Both the position numbers and the translations under genes were made by a program. From Candidatus Saccharimonadota bacterium (GTDB lineage: Bacteria > Patescibacteriota > Saccharimonadia > Saccharimonadales > Saccharimonadaceae): a stretch of DNA of 8,781 nucleotides. The stretch covers positions 1 to 8,781 of the forward strand of contig CAJPLU010000028.1 in NCBI GenBank assembly GCA_905371595.1, written 5' to 3'. Shown piece after piece: positions 1 through 6,673 of the stretch. Numbering within the stretch: position 1 is the stretch's first letter; every line of letters starts with the position of its first letter. Below the pieces are notes generated by a model. That model was not told where the DNA came from. It saw only the letters and a list, made by a program, of their open reading frames with translations, and ran no database searches.

Positions 1-431
1 TCAAGGCTTGCACCATAGAGTACGATTACATTATCATTGATTGTCCGCCGAGTTTGAGTTTGTTGACTGTTAATGCGTTGATTGCTGCTCAGTATGTTTT
101 GCTGCCAGTGCAAGCAGAGTTCTATGCGCTAGAGGGTCTAGGCCAGTTACTGGAAACGATGAAACTAGTGCGCAAAAATCTCAATCCAACGCTTGATTTG
201 GTAGGTGTGTTGCCGACAATGGTTGATAACCGCACGTCGCTGTCGACGCAAGTACTGGACGAGATTTCTAAGCATTTTCCAGCTAAAGTGTTTAAAACGA
301 AGATTCCGCGCAATGTCCGCTTGGCTGAGGCACCGAGCCACGGCTTGCCAATTGGCGCGTATGATAGGTTTAGTAAAGGCGCTCGCGCTTATAAAGCGCT
401 AGCCAAGGAGGTGATTGAGCGTGCCGGCTAA
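1..431 (+). CDS. parA: ParA/Soj chromosome-partitioning ATPase, C-terminal part (5' end cut off)
   Basis: ParA is a deviant-Walker ATPase that binds DNA non-specifically as an ATP dimer and, with ParB, moves the newly copied origin apart. The reading frame is open from base 3 to the TAA at 429-431 and gives 142 residues, about the last half of a usual 250-270 residue protein; the Walker A region lies outside the window. The visible part begins with the Walker B-like stretch YDYIIIDCPPSLSLLT, typical of the family, and later carries IPRNVRLAEAPSHG, the hallmark C-terminal ParA/Soj motif. No frameshift is seen. An internal TTG at 54 is not the real start because the family homology continues upstream of it. 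The 3' end overlaps parB by 11 bases, so the two are translationally coupled. Chromosomal ParA (Soj type) is more likely than MinD because of the parB neighbour. Confidence 0.95.
   Translation, partial: KACTIEYDYIIIDCPPSLSLLTVNALIAAQYVLLPVQAEFYALEGLGQLLETMKLVRKNLNPTLDLVGVLPTMVDNRTSLSTQVLDEISKHFPAKVFKTKIPRNVRLAEAPSHGLPIGAYDRFSKGARAYKALAKEVIERAG
405..411 (+). promoter_or_regulatory. Shine-Dalgarno site that sets the parB start
   Basis: AAGGAGG lies inside the end of parA. It is nine bases before GTG 421, a normal spacing, but only three bases before the alternative TTG at 415, which is too close. This is one of only two strong Shine-Dalgarno sites in the window; it serves a gene inside an operon that cannot be leaderless. 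Confidence 0.8.
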
Positions 432-1305
432 AAAGGGCCTAGGGCGAGGTTTTGACTCGCTTATTCCGACAGAGCTGCTAGACGAATCGTTCGATCCGAC
501 AGCCGAGCAAGACGAACGCGTTAGCGATTTGCGCTATATTAAATTAGCGTCGATTATGCCCGATCCAGATCAGCCGCGCCGCGAATTTGACGACGATGCG
601 TTGGTTGAATTGAGTAAATCGATCAAGGAGCATGGCGTATTGCAGCCAGTAGTGGTGCGGCCGCATGGCGACGGCTATATGATTGTGGCTGGCGAACGCC
701 GTTTCCGGGCTTCTAAGCTGGCGAAGCTTGATCGTATTCCAGCGCTGGTGCGGACGCTATCGGGCCAGCATCGGTTAGAACTGTCGCTGATTGAGAATAT
801 CCAGCGCCGCGACCTTAATCCGCTAGAAGCAGCGACGGCGTATTTGAAGCTGCGCGATCAATTTAACCTGACTTTAGATGATATTGGCAAGCGTGTCGGT
901 AAAACGTCGGCGGCGATTGCTAATACTATGCGCTTGTTGCGCTTGCCGGGGGCGGTGCGCGATGTAGTAGCGCGCGGCGAACTAAGTGAAGGCCAGGCGC
1001 GGTCGCTGACGAGCTTGCCAGAAGAGGAAATTTTGCGGGTTGTTCCGATAATCATAAAAGAGCAATGGAGCGCGCGGACGATTGAGCGCTATGTCTCGAA
1101 TTATAAAAAGTTGCATGGCACAGTATCGACTAAAGGCAGAAAAGCCGTCCGCAACTCGAGATTTATTCGCGAAGAGGAGTGTTTTGCTAAGCGTTTCGGA
1201 ACGCCAGTCGCCGTCAAAGAGACTCGGAAAGGCGCCGGACGGATTATTATTTCATTCAAAGATCAAGCAGATTTCGAGCGAATTGCCAAGTTGTTGGGTG
1301 AATAA
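421..1305 (+). CDS. parB: ParB/Spo0J chromosome-partitioning CTPase and parS-binding protein
   Basis: ParB binds parS centromere sites near the origin, spreads as a CTP-dependent clamp and stimulates ParA. With the GTG start the protein has 294 residues, the usual size. The N-terminus KKGLGRGFDSLIP (4-16) is the typical ParA-activating segment. The N-terminal CTPase domain covers about 36-140, with GERRFRAS at 91-98 (the conserved nucleotide-binding box) and ENIQRRDLNPLE at 125-136. A helix-turn-helix for parS binding lies at about 149-176, and a C-terminal dimerisation domain at about 255-294. I chose GTG 421 over TTG 415 because the Shine-Dalgarno site fits it. It overlaps parA by 11 bases in the standard parAB order. 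All key motifs are intact. It could be a Noc-like paralogue, but the ParA neighbour favours ParB. Confidence 0.97.
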   Translation: MPAKKGLGRGFDSLIPTELLDESFDPTAEQDERVSDLRYIKLASIMPDPDQPRREFDDDALVELSKSIKEHGVLQPVVVRPHGDGYMIVAGERRFRASKLAKLDRIPALVRTLSGQHRLELSLIENIQRRDLNPLEAATAYLKLRDQFNLTLDDIGKRVGKTSAAIANTMRLLRLPGAVRDVVARGELSEGQARSLTSLPEEEILRVVPIIIKEQWSARTIERYVSNYKKLHGTVSTKGRKAVRNSRFIREEECFAKRFGTPVAVKETRKGAGRIIISFKDQADFERIAKLLGE

Positions 1306-1385
1306 CCCCGAATTGCACTAATCTAACGTTGTAAAAATTACAAATTGAATTTTTAGGCTGCTAGCTTGTAATCTTAATTTTAAAC
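1306..1385. other. Convergent parB/lepB gap with a weak AT-only hairpin
   Basis: This 80-base AT-rich gap separates the ends of parB and lepB. The best structure is AAAAATT (1333-1339) against AATTTTT (1348-1354), seven AT pairs with an eight-base loop. A second option is ATTACAA (1337-1343) with TTGTAAT (1366-1372). Either could help termination, but neither has GC pairs, so no confident terminator can be called. No small gene is seen. Confidence 0.3.
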
Positions 1386-1994
1386 TCAAAACGAGTCTAT
1401 ATTGCCTAGTGGAAAGATTCTCAGAGCTACTGGTCCGACAATATCATAAGTCGGAATAAAGCCCAGTCCGCTACGCGAGTCGAATGAGTTGTCGCCGACT
1501 CGATTATCGCCCGCTACGAAAATAGAGCCTTCTGGTACTGTCCATTCGCCGCTGTGGCTAGTCGGTGATTTTGGACCGACGTTGTTTTTGCGCGTGCTGT
1601 CGTCTGGATTAAAGCCTTCGGGATATTTATTATTGTAAACTGTTAGCACGCCGTCCTTGACAACGACGCGTTCGCCAGGGAAGGCAATTACGCGTTTGAT
1701 GATATAGCGATCGGGTGCTCCAGGCCTATAGACGGGATTAACAAAAACAACAATCTTTCCACGTTCTGGCAAATACGGTTTATTTTGTATCTGTGCCATG
1801 GTTACAGGTATTCGGTTAATGATTAACCGGTCGCCGTCGGCGAGAGTATTATCCATGCTGTGTCCAGAGACGGAAAAACTGCGAAAAACGTAAGCATTTA
1901 ATAGCAAAGTGCCAATCAGCACTGCAATGACAAATCCGCTAAAACTTAGAAAATCTCGAAGACGCGGATGGCGGGTGAGATAGCTAGCTTCCAT
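1386..1994 (-). CDS. lepB: Signal peptidase I (type I leader peptidase)
   Basis: LepB removes signal peptides from secreted proteins on the outer face of the membrane with a Ser/Lys dyad. From ATG 1994 the protein has 202 residues. A membrane anchor lies at about 18-37. The catalytic serine is Ser46 in SGHSMDNTL (43-51), the general-base lysine is Lys100 in RYIIKRVIAFPGE (97-109), and the conserved GDNRVGDNSFDSR box is at 162-174. The usual proline of the SMxPTL motif is Asn49 here. A longer frame opens at TTG 2030, but that TTG falls in the predicted -35 element and lacks a Shine-Dalgarno site, so I prefer ATG 1994, which makes the mRNA leaderless. The gene runs divergently from the LCP gene and converges on parB. 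The single N-terminal anchor resembles the SipS type of Gram-positive bacteria. Confidence 0.94.
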   Translation of the reverse strand: MEASYLTRHPRLRDFLSFSGFVIAVLIGTLLLNAYVFRSFSVSGHSMDNTLADGDRLIINRIPVTMAQIQNKPYLPERGKIVVFVNPVYRPGAPDRYIIKRVIAFPGERVVVKDGVLTVYNNKYPEGFNPDDSTRKNNVGPKSPTSHSGEWTVPEGSIFVAGDNRVGDNSFDSRSGLGFIPTYDIVGPVALRIFPLGNIDSF

Positions 1995-2001
1995 TACACG
2001 T

Positions 2002-2030
2002 ATTATACGCTGTAAAAACCAACGAAACAA
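2002..2030 (-). promoter_or_regulatory. lepB promoter, leaderless geometry
   Basis: Read on the minus strand: TTGTTT (2030-2025), a 17-base spacer, then TATAAT (2007-2002), followed by seven bases and ATG 1994. The -10 is perfect and the spacing ideal. Transcription should begin at or next to the A of the start codon. Confidence 0.65.
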
Positions 2031-2064
2031 TAAGCGCGATATTTATTTTTTAGCTAAAATCCTT

Positions 2065-2070
2065 TATAGT
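2065..2070 (+). promoter_or_regulatory. Probable -10 box of the LCP gene
   Basis: TATAGT ends eight bases before ATG 2079, and no Shine-Dalgarno sequence precedes the start. The -35 region (TTTATT at 2042-2047) is poor, so this is the weakest of the promoter calls. It shares the 84-base lepB/LCP gap with the lepB promoter. Confidence 0.4.
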
Positions 2071-2078
2071 ACATAGAT

Positions 2079-3749
2079 ATGGTGAAGCGAGCGATAGACG
2101 GTTTTGTACCGCGAAATACTCCTGCGCGCAGAGCGCCTGTTGATAGCCAGAAAAAACCAGCGGTTAATTTCGGCGATATGGGACATACTGTGTCTGTACG
2201 GCGCCAGCAGCAATTGCCGCCGCGGCCGATTACTTCGGCGCCAAATAGAGGTGTTCGCAGCGATATTGATGAGTCTTTGCGCGAGATTAGCAATAATCTT
2301 GATTTATCTCCATCCAAACATTCTGGCAAAGGCGCGCCAAAAAATAGCCAAAAAAAGCGCGATTGGAAAAAAATCGCCAAGCGTGCGGCAATCGCAATAA
2401 CTGTCATTGTACTTGGTATTGGTATTTTCCTGGGGGTACGGGCTTTGATGGCGGGCAATGCTGTTTTTAAGGGCGATATATTCGGTTTCGTACAGAAGAA
2501 ACCGCTCAAGCAAGATGCTCATGGCCGCAGCAATATTTTGATACTTGGCACCTCAGAAGACGACGCTGGCCACGAAGCGGGATATCTAACCGACTCGATG
2601 ATGATCCTTAGCGTTGACCAGAACAAAAAGAATGCTTATATGATTAGCGTGCCTCGAGACTTATACGTCAAATATGGCAAGAGCTGCCAAGCGGGTTATT
2701 CTGGCAAGATTAACGCTTATTTTAACTGCGTCAACGATAATTGGTCGAGCGACAGCGCCGAGGAAGAGCGTCAGACGGCAACCAGAGCTTTTGTTGGCAA
2801 TATATTTGGTATTGATGTGCAATATTCGGTTCACCTGAATTATAGTGTGATGCGTGATTTGGTGGGGGCGCTTGGCGGCATCAAGATTACCATTGACAGC
2901 CGCAATCCGAATGGTGTGATGGATAGTAATTTTGACTGGAAGTGTGGTACGACGTCTGCCGAGAAATCTCAGCGTTGTCCGCGCGGCCACTATATTAGCT
3001 ATCCAAACGGTGAAGTAGAATTAGATGCCGAGCACGCACTGTATTTGGCGATGGCGCGCGGCGACCGAGCGCCAACGTACGGTTTCGAGCAATCCAATTT
3101 CGACCGCGAAAAAAACCAGCAAAAGATTATGGTTGCTATTCGCGACAAGGCCTTGAGTGCCGGCACGCTGGCAGATTTTACTAAAATTTCTGGTATTATC
3201 GACGCGATTGGCAAGAATTTACGAACTAATTTCGAAAAGAGCGAAGTACGTACGCTGGTCGAGCTAGTACACGACATCAAAAGCGATAATATCAAAAGCG
3301 TCAGCTTAATTGATGCCGAGCCGGCTATCTTGACAACTGGCACGTACGGCGGCGCTAGTTCGGTGGTGCCGACGGCCGGAACGTATGACTACAGTCAGCT
3401 GCGGGCTTTCGTTAAGAAAAACCTCTATGCGACAGATATCACTAAAGAAAATGCTAACGTCGTTGTACTTAATGCTACTGGCGTATCAGGCGTGGCGCAA
3501 AAACAAGCCGATAAATTAACTGAGCTTGGTATGACGGTTAGTACTGTCGGTAATGCGCCGCAAAACGGTTCGTATTCTAGCAACAAGATATATAAAGTCT
3601 CAACGCGCGCCAAGACAGCTACGTCTGTAAAACTGCAGTCGCTTTACGGCGCTGCCCCAGAAGCGGTACAGAGTGTGCCAGGCGTCAAATATAATGCAGA
3701 GGTAGACTACGTTATTATCATAGCAGTCAAGCCGAATGCGGGCGAGTAG
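2079..3749 (+). CDS. LCP (LytR-CpsA-Psr) family membrane protein with C-terminal LytR_C domain
   Basis: LCP proteins transfer lipid-linked polymers such as teichoic acids or capsule to the cell wall outside the membrane. This 556-residue protein has a basic, Pro/Gln-rich cytoplasmic N-terminus (1-100), one membrane helix at about 102-122, an LCP domain at about 151-360 and a LytR_C domain at about 459-549. LCP landmarks are SNILILGTS (151-159), the LTDSMMI segment (170-176), ISVPRDLYV (189-197) with the conserved Arg, the LVGALGGI segment (261-268), and DAEHALYLAMARGD (316-329), then FDREKNQQ (341-348), where the family's conserved Arg lies. LytR_C is seen in VVVLNATGVSGVA (461-473). Four cysteines (203, 217, 289, 300) lie in two inserts of the external domain. 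ATG 2079 has no Shine-Dalgarno site and sits just after a -10 box. The carried polymer cannot be deduced. Confidence 0.95.
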   Translation: MVKRAIDGFVPRNTPARRAPVDSQKKPAVNFGDMGHTVSVRRQQQLPPRPITSAPNRGVRSDIDESLREISNNLDLSPSKHSGKGAPKNSQKKRDWKKIAKRAAIAITVIVLGIGIFLGVRALMAGNAVFKGDIFGFVQKKPLKQDAHGRSNILILGTSEDDAGHEAGYLTDSMMILSVDQNKKNAYMISVPRDLYVKYGKSCQAGYSGKINAYFNCVNDNWSSDSAEEERQTATRAFVGNIFGIDVQYSVHLNYSVMRDLVGALGGIKITIDSRNPNGVMDSNFDWKCGTTSAEKSQRCPRGHYISYPNGEVELDAEHALYLAMARGDRAPTYGFEQSNFDREKNQQKIMVAIRDKALSAGTLADFTKISGIIDAIGKNLRTNFEKSEVRTLVELVHDIKSDNIKSVSLIDAEPAILTTGTYGGASSVVPTAGTYDYSQLRAFVKKNLYATDITKENANVVVLNATGVSGVAQKQADKLTELGMTVSTVGNAPQNGSYSSNKIYKVSTRAKTATSVKLQSLYGAAPEAVQSVPGVKYNAEVDYVIIIAVKPNAGE

Positions 3750-3774
3750 GCGGGTTATAGAAAAAATACTAAGG

Positions 3775-3783
3775 TGGTATAAT
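3775..3783 (+). promoter_or_regulatory. Extended -10 promoter of the membrane-protein gene, leaderless geometry
   Basis: TGGTATAAT is a textbook extended -10 (TGn plus a perfect hexamer), which does not need a good -35. ATG 3792 follows after eight bases, so the transcript should start at or within about a base of the start codon. The site lies in the 42-base gap after the LCP stop, giving the downstream gene its own promoter. Confidence 0.65.
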
Positions 3784-3791
3784 TAAGCGGT

Positions 3792-4571
3792 ATGAGTTCA
3801 ACAAAAAAGCATAAGTATAGCTCTAAGGCAAGCTCGCTGGCTTATGCATCGCTTAATATTTTGCTGGCGCTGGCGGTGTTTGGAACTATTTATGTAACTA
3901 ATTCGCCAATTTTTGCTTTGCTGTTGGTGGCGCTTGGCAAATGGCGGATTTTGTCGGTAAGGCCGCGTTTTTGGGCGGCTAATGTTTTGTCTAATTTGGT
4001 GGATATTATAGTTGGCGTTAGTTTTGCGCTGTTAATTTGGCTGTCGGGCGGGTACATGATACTTCAGCTGGGGCTAACAGCGTTGCATATTGTCTGGCTG
4101 CTATTTATCAAGCAGCGCTCAAAATACACGTACGCGGTTATTCAGGCTAGTACTGCGCTGTTCTTGGGGCTAGTGACACTGTCGTTGACAGCTTATTCAT
4201 GGGATTCGTTTTATTTCGTAGCAGTTGTTTGGGTGATTGCTTATGCGTCAGCGCGGCATGTAGCTAGCCGCTACGAGGGAATCAGCACTAATCTTTACGC
4301 GATAGCAGCAGCAACAGTGTGCGCTGAACTCGGCTGGATCTCGTATTATTGGATGATTGCTTATACTATTCCGGGTTTGGCTGCTATCAAGGTATCGCAA
4401 TTCGCTATATTTGCAGTATTGATGAGTTTCGTGGCTGAGCGGACAGCGCGCAGCTATCATAAACACGGCGAAGTTCGCTTCGCTGATATTGCAATGCCGA
4501 TATTATTAACGGCAATGACGATGGTTGTGGCGTATATCTTTGCGGTTTTGAGCGGCAGTGATGCTTTGTAG
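3792..4571 (+). CDS. Multi-spanning integral membrane protein, function unknown
   Basis: I do not recognise a family. The 259-residue protein begins with a short, lysine-rich, polar N-terminus (1-15), then about eight hydrophobic segments, roughly at 17-36, 38-55, 64-84, 87-106, 112-133, 138-155, 167-192 (possibly two) and 200-215, with a last one at 231-253. Loops carry basic clusters (KQRSKY 107-112, RTARSYHKH 217-225), which by the positive-inside rule should face the cytoplasm. No catalytic motif, ATP-binding site or cysteine pair is visible. It is transcribed from its own extended -10 promoter and has no Shine-Dalgarno site. Lying between the LCP gene and htrA, it may take part in envelope biogenesis or lipid-linked precursor handling, but that is only an inference from position. 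Codon use matches the neighbours. Confidence 0.85.
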   Translation: MSSTKKHKYSSKASSLAYASLNILLALAVFGTIYVTNSPIFALLLVALGKWRILSVRPRFWAANVLSNLVDIIVGVSFALLIWLSGGYMILQLGLTALHIVWLLFIKQRSKYTYAVIQASTALFLGLVTLSLTAYSWDSFYFVAVVWVIAYASARHVASRYEGISTNLYAIAAATVCAELGWISYYWMIAYTIPGLAAIKVSQFAIFAVLMSFVAERTARSYHKHGEVRFADIAMPILLTAMTMVVAYIFAVLSGSDAL

Positions 4572-4575
4572 GGCG

Positions 4576-4603
4576 TTAAGCGAATTTTTAAGGATTCTTT
4601 AAG
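4576..4603 (+). promoter_or_regulatory. CiaR-like operator: tandem TTAAG repeats upstream of htrA
   Basis: TTTAAG (4587-4592), five bases GATTC, TTTAAG (4598-4603) form a perfect direct repeat with an 11-base period, one helical turn. This fits binding of an OmpR/PhoB-type response-regulator dimer on one DNA face. A third TTAAG lies at 4576-4580, 12 bases ahead. The TTTAAG-N5-TTTAAG arrangement matches the streptococcal CiaR box, and htrA is a known CiaR target there. The last repeat overlaps the -35 position of the htrA promoter. No response regulator is encoded in this window. Confidence 0.6.
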
Positions 4604-4628
4604 ACTATATGCGCATAGTAAGTATAAT
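4599..4628 (+). promoter_or_regulatory. htrA promoter with a true 5' leader
   Basis: A perfect TATAAT (4623-4628) is preceded, 18 bases upstream, by TTAAGA (4599-4604), a poor -35 that coincides with the downstream TTTAAG repeat. A weak -35 under an activator site is what a regulated promoter would look like. Transcription should start near 4635, leaving about 30 bases of leader. The spacer also holds a 10-base palindrome, TATGCGCATA (4608-4617). Confidence 0.6.
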
Positions 4629-4650
4629 GGATATGATCAAATTATCGAAT

Positions 4651-4658
4651 AGAGGAGG
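4651..4658 (+). promoter_or_regulatory. Strong Shine-Dalgarno site of htrA
   Basis: AGAGGAGG lies six bases before ATG 4665. It is the best ribosome-binding site in the window and, apart from that of parB inside its operon, the only clear one. Among genes with their own promoter, htrA alone has it. Confidence 0.85.
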
Positions 4659-4664
4659 TTTCTG

Positions 4665-5864
4665 ATGAATAATAAGCAGGAAAATGCTACGCCGCGATCG
4701 TCAGACTCGCAGCCGCTGCCGCCTCGGGTTGTTGCGGCTGCTAAACCTTGCCAGAAGAAGACGGTTTGGCTAGCGATCTCTATCGTGATTGCGGCGATTA
4801 TCTTGGCGGCTGGCGGCATAACTTGTACGCTACTAATGCGAGGAGGCCGCAATTCTCTGAATACTTTCGTTGACGGTAATCTGGCGGCTGATAGTAAGGA
4901 GGCTTCTGTTTCTGATATTATTGACAAAGTTTCGCCAAGCGTGGTGTCGATAGTCACCAATACTAAGTCGCAATCGCTATTTGGCGGCTCCCGCCAGGTG
5001 CAGGCGGCCGGTACGGGTATTATTCTCAGTAAAGATGGCTTCGTTCTTACTAATAAGCATGTTGTGGAAGGCGCGCAGTCGGTTACGATTGTAGCCTCGG
5101 ACGGGTCGACTTACGACGCGGTATCGCTAGTTGGTACCGATCCGTTGAATGATTTGGCTTACTTAAAGATCAAAGACGTTAATAATTTAACACCAGCAGC
5201 TCTAGGCGACTCGTCGACAGCCCGAGTCGGGCAGAACGTTATTGCTATCGGTAATGCGCTAGGACAGTATCAGAACACCGTTTCTAAAGGTATTATTTCT
5301 GGTAAGGGCCGGGCGGTCTCGGCGAGCGATAGTAGCGGTAACTCGCGGGAATCTCTGACCGATATGCTGCAGACTGATACGGCTATTAATTCTGGCAATT
5401 CTGGCGGGCCGTTAATTAACTACAGCGGGCAGGTTATCGGTATTAATACAGCGGTAGCTTCGAATGCTGAAGGAATTGGCTTTTCGATCCCGATTAACGC
5501 AGCAAAAGGTACAATCCAGCAAGTTTTGGCTGGCAAAGGCGTGCAGCGAGCGTATCTGGGCGTCAATTACACGGATATCACGCCGGAAATAGCCAAGCAT
5601 TATAGTTTGCCATCAAAATATGGCGCGTACGTGACTGGCGGCCGCAGCGAGGACGTTGGCGTTACCGCTAACAGCCCGGCCGCTAAAGCTGGCATTCAAG
5701 ACAAAGATATAATTACCAAGGTTAATGGTACTGAATTGGGCGCGCGAGGTAATTTATCAAGCGTTCTCGGGCAGTATCAGCCGGGCGATACTATTGATTT
5801 GACGGTGATGCGCAGCGGTAAAACGATGAATATCAAAGCGACGCTAGCGGCCTATCAAGAATAA
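4665..5864 (+). CDS. htrA: HtrA/DegP-type membrane-anchored serine protease with one PDZ domain
   Basis: HtrA proteases degrade or refold misfolded proteins outside the membrane and often answer envelope stress. The 399-residue protein has a polar, Pro-rich cytoplasmic tail (1-33), one membrane helix (34-57), a linker, a trypsin-like domain (about 83-292) and a single PDZ domain (about 297-395). The catalytic triad is complete: His132 in TNKHVV, Asp163 in LNDLAYLKI and Ser246 in NSGNSGGPL. The PDZ carries YLGV (297-300) and SPAAKAGIQDKDIITKVNG (337-355). One TM, protease and one PDZ is the usual Gram-positive HtrA plan. It has its own promoter, CiaR-like repeats and a strong Shine-Dalgarno site, suggesting stress control. 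It ends five bases from the end of the opposing prmC. Confidence 0.96.
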   Translation: MNNKQENATPRSSDSQPLPPRVVAAAKPCQKKTVWLAISIVIAAIILAAGGITCTLLMRGGRNSLNTFVDGNLAADSKEASVSDIIDKVSPSVVSIVTNTKSQSLFGGSRQVQAAGTGIILSKDGFVLTNKHVVEGAQSVTIVASDGSTYDAVSLVGTDPLNDLAYLKIKDVNNLTPAALGDSSTARVGQNVIAIGNALGQYQNTVSKGIISGKGRAVSASDSSGNSRESLTDMLQTDTAINSGNSGGPLINYSGQVIGINTAVASNAEGIGFSIPINAAKGTIQQVLAGKGVQRAYLGVNYTDITPEIAKHYSLPSKYGAYVTGGRSEDVGVTANSPAAKAGIQDKDIITKVNGTELGARGNLSSVLGQYQPGDTIDLTVMRSGKTMNIKATLAAYQE

Positions 5865-5869
5865 GCAAA

Positions 5870-6667
5870 TTATGCTTGCAGTACGACGATAAAGTCGCGT
5901 GTTAGCTTATGCCGCAGCTGGCGCGAACCAGCGTAGGCTATTATTGCGCCGTGCTGCCGCGGGTCGGCTTCTAAAAAAATTAGGGCGCCAGGATTTAAGT
6001 GTACTGGTAGCTGGTCTATCAGCTGGTAGATTAGCGCCAAGCCCTCGTCTTTGGCGAAGAGCGCTAATGCTGGCTCATGATTAGTCTCGAGCGAGCGCTG
6101 CCACGAACGGTCGACATATGGCAAATTAGCGATAATTATATCGAATTTGCCAGGTACGGCGCGCAACAAATTACTTTTTATCAGAGCGACGTCGGCTTGA
6201 AATTTTTCAGCATTTTGATGGGCAACGCGTAAAGCTGGTTGGCTAATATCAGATAAAATTACGTTAAGTTTCGGGATCTCTAATTTTGCGGTGATGCCTA
6301 AACAGCCGCTACCAGTGCCAATATCTAGCAGCTTGCCAGAAACACCAAGTTCTTTTAGCAGCTCTATGATGGCTTCTGACTCTGGACGAGGTACTAAAAC
6401 TTGCGGCGACACTGTAAATCTTCGGCCGTAAAAATCGCGGTAACCTAAAATATAAGCAAGCGGTACGCGTTCTAATCGCAGACGTAGCCGAGCATTGGCA
6501 ATGTCAACACGCCGCGGGTCGATGTCGTTTTCGGGGTGAGCGTGCAGGTAGGTGCGATTTTTCCGCAGCGTATTAGCCAAGATAAGTTCTGCATCCAACC
6601 TGGCAGAATCGACGCCAATTTCTCGTAATTGTTTGATTGCGTGATCGAGCCATGCCGATATATTCAT
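5870..6667 (-). CDS. prmC: PrmC (HemK), release factor glutamine N5-methyltransferase
   Basis: PrmC uses S-adenosylmethionine to methylate the glutamine of the GGQ motif in release factors, aiding peptide release. The 265-residue protein has the helical N-terminal domain that grips the release factor (about 1-85), then a Rossmann methyltransferase domain. Landmarks are VPRPESE (92-98, usually PRPETE), the SAM-binding LLDIGTGSG (113-121), LSDIS (138-142) and the catalytic NLPY (181-184), where most PrmC proteins have NPPY. Length is slightly short of the usual 275-290. ATG 6667 fits a strong promoter just upstream and lacks a Shine-Dalgarno site. It lies 73 bases downstream of prfA, encoding its substrate, the common prfA-prmC order. 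HemK is an old name from a mistaken haem role. Confidence 0.95.
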   Translation of the reverse strand: MNISAWLDHAIKQLREIGVDSARLDAELILANTLRKNRTYLHAHPENDIDPRRVDIANARLRLRLERVPLAYILGYRDFYGRRFTVSPQVLVPRPESEAIIELLKELGVSGKLLDIGTGSGCLGITAKLEIPKLNVILSDISQPALRVAHQNAEKFQADVALIKSNLLRAVPGKFDIIIANLPYVDRSWQRSLETNHEPALALFAKDEGLALIYQLIDQLPVHLNPGALIFLEADPRQHGAIIAYAGSRQLRHKLTRDFIVVLQA

Positions 6668-6673
6668 ACGAAT

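Noticed and set aside
415..420. TTG 415 as the parB start
   Set aside because: It is only three bases after AAGGAGG; GTG 421 has the proper spacing and gives the usual N-terminus.
1082..1321. Open frame overlapping the 3' end of parB
   Set aside because: It is a shadow of the conserved ParB C-terminal domain in another frame, with no start signal.
1..1385. parS centromere site near parAB
   Set aside because: I looked for the usual GTTTCACGTGAAAC-like palindrome and saw none in this region or elsewhere in the window.
1994..2030. TTG start at 2030 giving a 214-residue LepB
   Set aside because: The TTG lies in the predicted -35 element, has no Shine-Dalgarno site, and the promoter would start transcription downstream of it; ATG 1994 keeps the full anchor and catalytic domain.
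2304..3343. Minus-strand open frames inside the LCP gene
   Set aside because: They oppose a well-supported LCP coding frame and show no recognisable domain or start signal.
5863..5877. AAGCA/TGCTT inverted repeat as a terminator
   Set aside because: Only five pairs and no T run on either strand.
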